Source of the DNA: Dehalococcoidia bacterium
Lineage (GTDB): Bacteria; Chloroflexota; Dehalococcoidia; SAR202; UBA11138
NCBI GenBank assembly: GCA_012270625.1
Contig: JAAXHZ010000209.1
Coordinates: 1 to 7,165 of the forward strand
DNA: 7,165 nt
Direction of reading: 5' to 3'
The notes under the pieces were generated by a model. That model did not search any database. It was not told the origin of the DNA and saw nothing but the letters and a program-made list of their open reading frames with translations. Position numbers and translations under genes: made by a program. The stretch's first letter is position 1; each line of letters begins with the position of its first letter. Of this stretch, positions 6,327-7,165 are shown one piece after another.

Positions 6327-6695
6327 ATGGAAGTCATCAAGAACGGATCGGTGCCTGAGGACGACGCGACAAACGCCCCTCTCTTCTACGGAGGGCCTGT
6401 CTCACGTCAGCCGCTGGTTGCCGGAGGCAAGAGCGCCAACTTCAACTTCAGTCTTGTCAACTTCTACGACGGCGCGAAGAACAAGTTCCACTCCCACACC
6501 TCAGACCAGATACTGTTCGTCACCAAGGGCGAGGGAATCGTCGCCAATGAGTCCGAGGAGATCGGCATCTCCGCGGGCGACACCGCCTTCATTCCAGCCG
6601 GGGAGAAGCACTGGCACGGCGCCGCGGACGGCCACGACTTCACGCATATCTCCCTGACCGGCGCCGACAGCCAGACCACCCAGTACGACGACTAA
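6327..6695 (+). CDS. Single-domain cupin protein, hydroxynitrile lyase/quercetinase-like
   Basis: A 122-residue small beta-barrel protein, probably metal-binding and cytoplasmic. Cupin motif 1 is visible as KFHSHTSDQILFVTKGEG (53-70) with likely metal ligands H55, H57 and Q61. Motif 2 is GDTAFIPAGEKHWHG (84-98) with H95 or H97 as the fourth ligand, then FTHISL (105-110). This HxHxxxQ plus PxGEKHWHG pattern recalls the manganese cupins that include bacterial hydroxynitrile lyases (from Acidobacterium and Granulicella); many relatives have no known reaction, so the substrate is open. ATG 6327 is used; a strong AGGAGG (6310-6315) lies 11 nt upstream, a little far but convincing. The 75-bp gap after aroH and a possible hairpin there leave open whether it belongs to the trpA-aroH transcript or has its own promoter. 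Confidence 0.88.
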   Translation: MEVIKNGSVPEDDATNAPLFYGGPVSRQPLVAGGKSANFNFSLVNFYDGAKNKFHSHTSDQILFVTKGEGIVANESEEIGISAGDTAFIPAGEKHWHGAADGHDFTHISLTGADSQTTQYDD

Positions 6696-6719
6696 GAGCC
6701 CCGCGCTCTGTAGCATTCA

Positions 6720-6758
6720 AAGCGGTCGCCGCTATCGCCCGGCGATCGCTTCTGTTTT
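6720..6758 (+). terminator. Rho-independent terminator candidate after the cupin gene
   Basis: AAGCGGTCGCC (6720-6730) pairs with GGCGATCGCTT (6741-6751) over 11 positions with one G-T pair and a 10-base loop, followed by CTGTTTT. It lies 25 bp past the cupin stop and overlaps the 3' end of the minus-strand antitoxin remnant, so the last codons of that remnant are part of the stem. Confidence 0.6.
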
Positions 6759-7001
6759 GCTAGAGCTTATCTCTCCTTGAGATTCGCGCTGACGCTGTTC
6801 CATCTCGCGGCGGGCGCGGGCGAGGTCATAGTTGGCCTGACGGCGCATCCAGAAGTCGGCATCGCTCCAGCCGATGCGCTCCAACGCCAAAGCCACGGCT
6901 GGCGATATGCCGCAGCGACCGTTGAGCAGGCGAGAAGCGGTGTTCCGGCTCACCATGGCGGTGCACGGTACATGGAGGACCTGTGCGCGAGAGAATTGCA
7001 C
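6732..7001 (-). pseudogene. HigA/VapI-type antitoxin, N-terminally truncated remnant
   Basis: The readable part (89 codons from GTG 7001) matches the second half of HigA-family XRE helix-turn-helix antitoxins: SRNTASRLLNGRCGISPAVA (18-37) holds the recognition helix and the conserved NGRxGISP turn, and ERIGWSDADFWMRRQANYDL (41-60) is the typical C-terminal block. Intact members have about 30 more residues in front, usually with HPGEVL; these are missing, and the codon immediately upstream of GTG 7001 is a TAA stop. About six extra residues (PCTAMV) also seem to interrupt the helix-turn-helix before SRNT. The first codons lie inside a strong hairpin, so they are probably not original. No HigB toxin gene is seen in the window; it would normally lie upstream, beyond the repeat at the right end. 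Most likely a dead toxin-antitoxin relic, though a short expressed form cannot be excluded. Confidence 0.7.
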
Positions 7002-7020
7002 TTATGCAATCGTCTCTCGC
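6987..7020. repeat. 34-nt near-perfect hairpin at the broken end of the antitoxin remnant
   Basis: GCGAGAGA-ATTGCA (6987-7000) is the reverse complement of TGCAAT (7005-7010) plus TCTCTCGC (7013-7020), interrupted only by a 2-base CG bulge, with a CTTA loop. That gives 14 paired bases. No T-run follows on either side, so it is not a standard terminator. It sits exactly where homology to HigA fades and 13 bp from the large inverted repeat. Confidence 0.8.
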
Positions 7021-7033
7021 TGTGATGCTGTAC

Positions 7034-7147
7034 CAGTTTGGTCGGTCATACATATGTAGGGGCAATCCCTTGTGGTTGCCCGTGTTGGTCATCATGCTCA
7101 GGGCACCCACAAGGGAAGCCCCTACGGTTGTGCCGCCGACCAAACTG
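7034..7147. repeat. Two-tier inverted repeat, MITE or REP/BIME-like fold-back element
   Basis: The outer arms CAGTTTGGTCGG (7034-7045) and CCGACCAAACTG (7136-7147) are perfect 12-bp reverse complements. Ten-base spacers on each side (7046-7055 and 7126-7135) lead to inner arms of 26 and 25 nt (7056-7081 and 7101-7125). The inner arms begin with GTAGGGGC, end with GCCCCTAC, and pair almost throughout with a few mismatches and one indel. The loop is 19 nt (7082-7100). GTAG at the foot of the stem is typical of REP sequences mobilised by RAYT transposases, and paired inverted REPs are called BIMEs; similar GTAGGGGC repeats are, from memory, common in Chloroflexota. No transposase is present, so it would be non-autonomous. 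A GTAC at 7030-7033 and another at the window end (7162-7165) are too short to call target duplications. Confidence 0.75.
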
Positions 7148-7165
7148 ATTCAGGCTCCTCAGTAC

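Noticed and set aside
6826..7143. Minus-strand 105-residue frame through the repeat and the antitoxin
   Set aside because: It runs through the inverted repeat and then reads the HigA region in the wrong frame; no domain is seen.
7034..7147. CRISPR array or integron attachment site
   Set aside because: There are no direct repeats with spacers, only one pair of inverted arms, and no integrase or attC-type core is visible.

Overview
The window is about 59% GC by eye (an estimate) and is densely packed with bacterial genes. It reads like a chromosomal piece of an environmental bacterium. Several traits make me lean towards Chloroflexota of the SAR202/Dehalococcoidia type: a lysC followed by two polyprenyl-phosphate glycosyltransferases, a trpA-aroH pair, and a fold-back repeat ending in GTAGGGGC/GCCCCTAC. 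That assignment is an inference from recalled gene styles, not something the sequence proves.

Layout. Positions 1-684 hold the C-terminal part of aspartate kinase (two ACT domains), cut by the window edge. It is followed on the same strand by two GT-A family 2 glycosyltransferases (698-1429 and 1465-2229), one resembling dolichyl-phosphate glucosyltransferase (ALG5 type) and one resembling polyprenol-phosphate mannose synthase (DPM1 type). A TPR protein with a beta-rich domain and an acidic tail follows (2304-3164). A small orphan gene (3211-3480) lies on the minus strand and converges on it. From an intergenic stretch with two divergent extended -10 promoters, a plus-strand run then begins: a metallo-beta-lactamase-fold hydrolase (3650-4291), a CPBP membrane protease (4338-5036), trpA (5058-5876) and aroH-type chorismate mutase (5877-6251). 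The close spacing suggests one operon. A single-domain cupin (6327-6695) follows and ends in a hairpin terminator candidate.

The right end is different. On the minus strand lies a HigA-type antitoxin that has lost its N-terminal part (6732-7001). Its 5' end runs into a 34-nt near-perfect hairpin (6987-7020). Immediately beyond is a two-tier inverted repeat of about 114 bp (7034-7147) that looks like a MITE or REP/BIME-like fold-back element. The most likely story is a toxin-antitoxin remnant broken by repeat insertion or rearrangement.

Metabolically, lysC controls entry to the aspartate family (Lys/Thr/Met), while trpA and aroH sit on the two competing fates of chorismate (tryptophan versus Phe/Tyr). 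The glycosyltransferases would make lipid-linked sugars for cell-surface glycans or protein glycosylation. I see no complete new defence or mobile system. The least explained items are the right-end repeat structure, the TPR/beta-domain protein and the orphan small gene.
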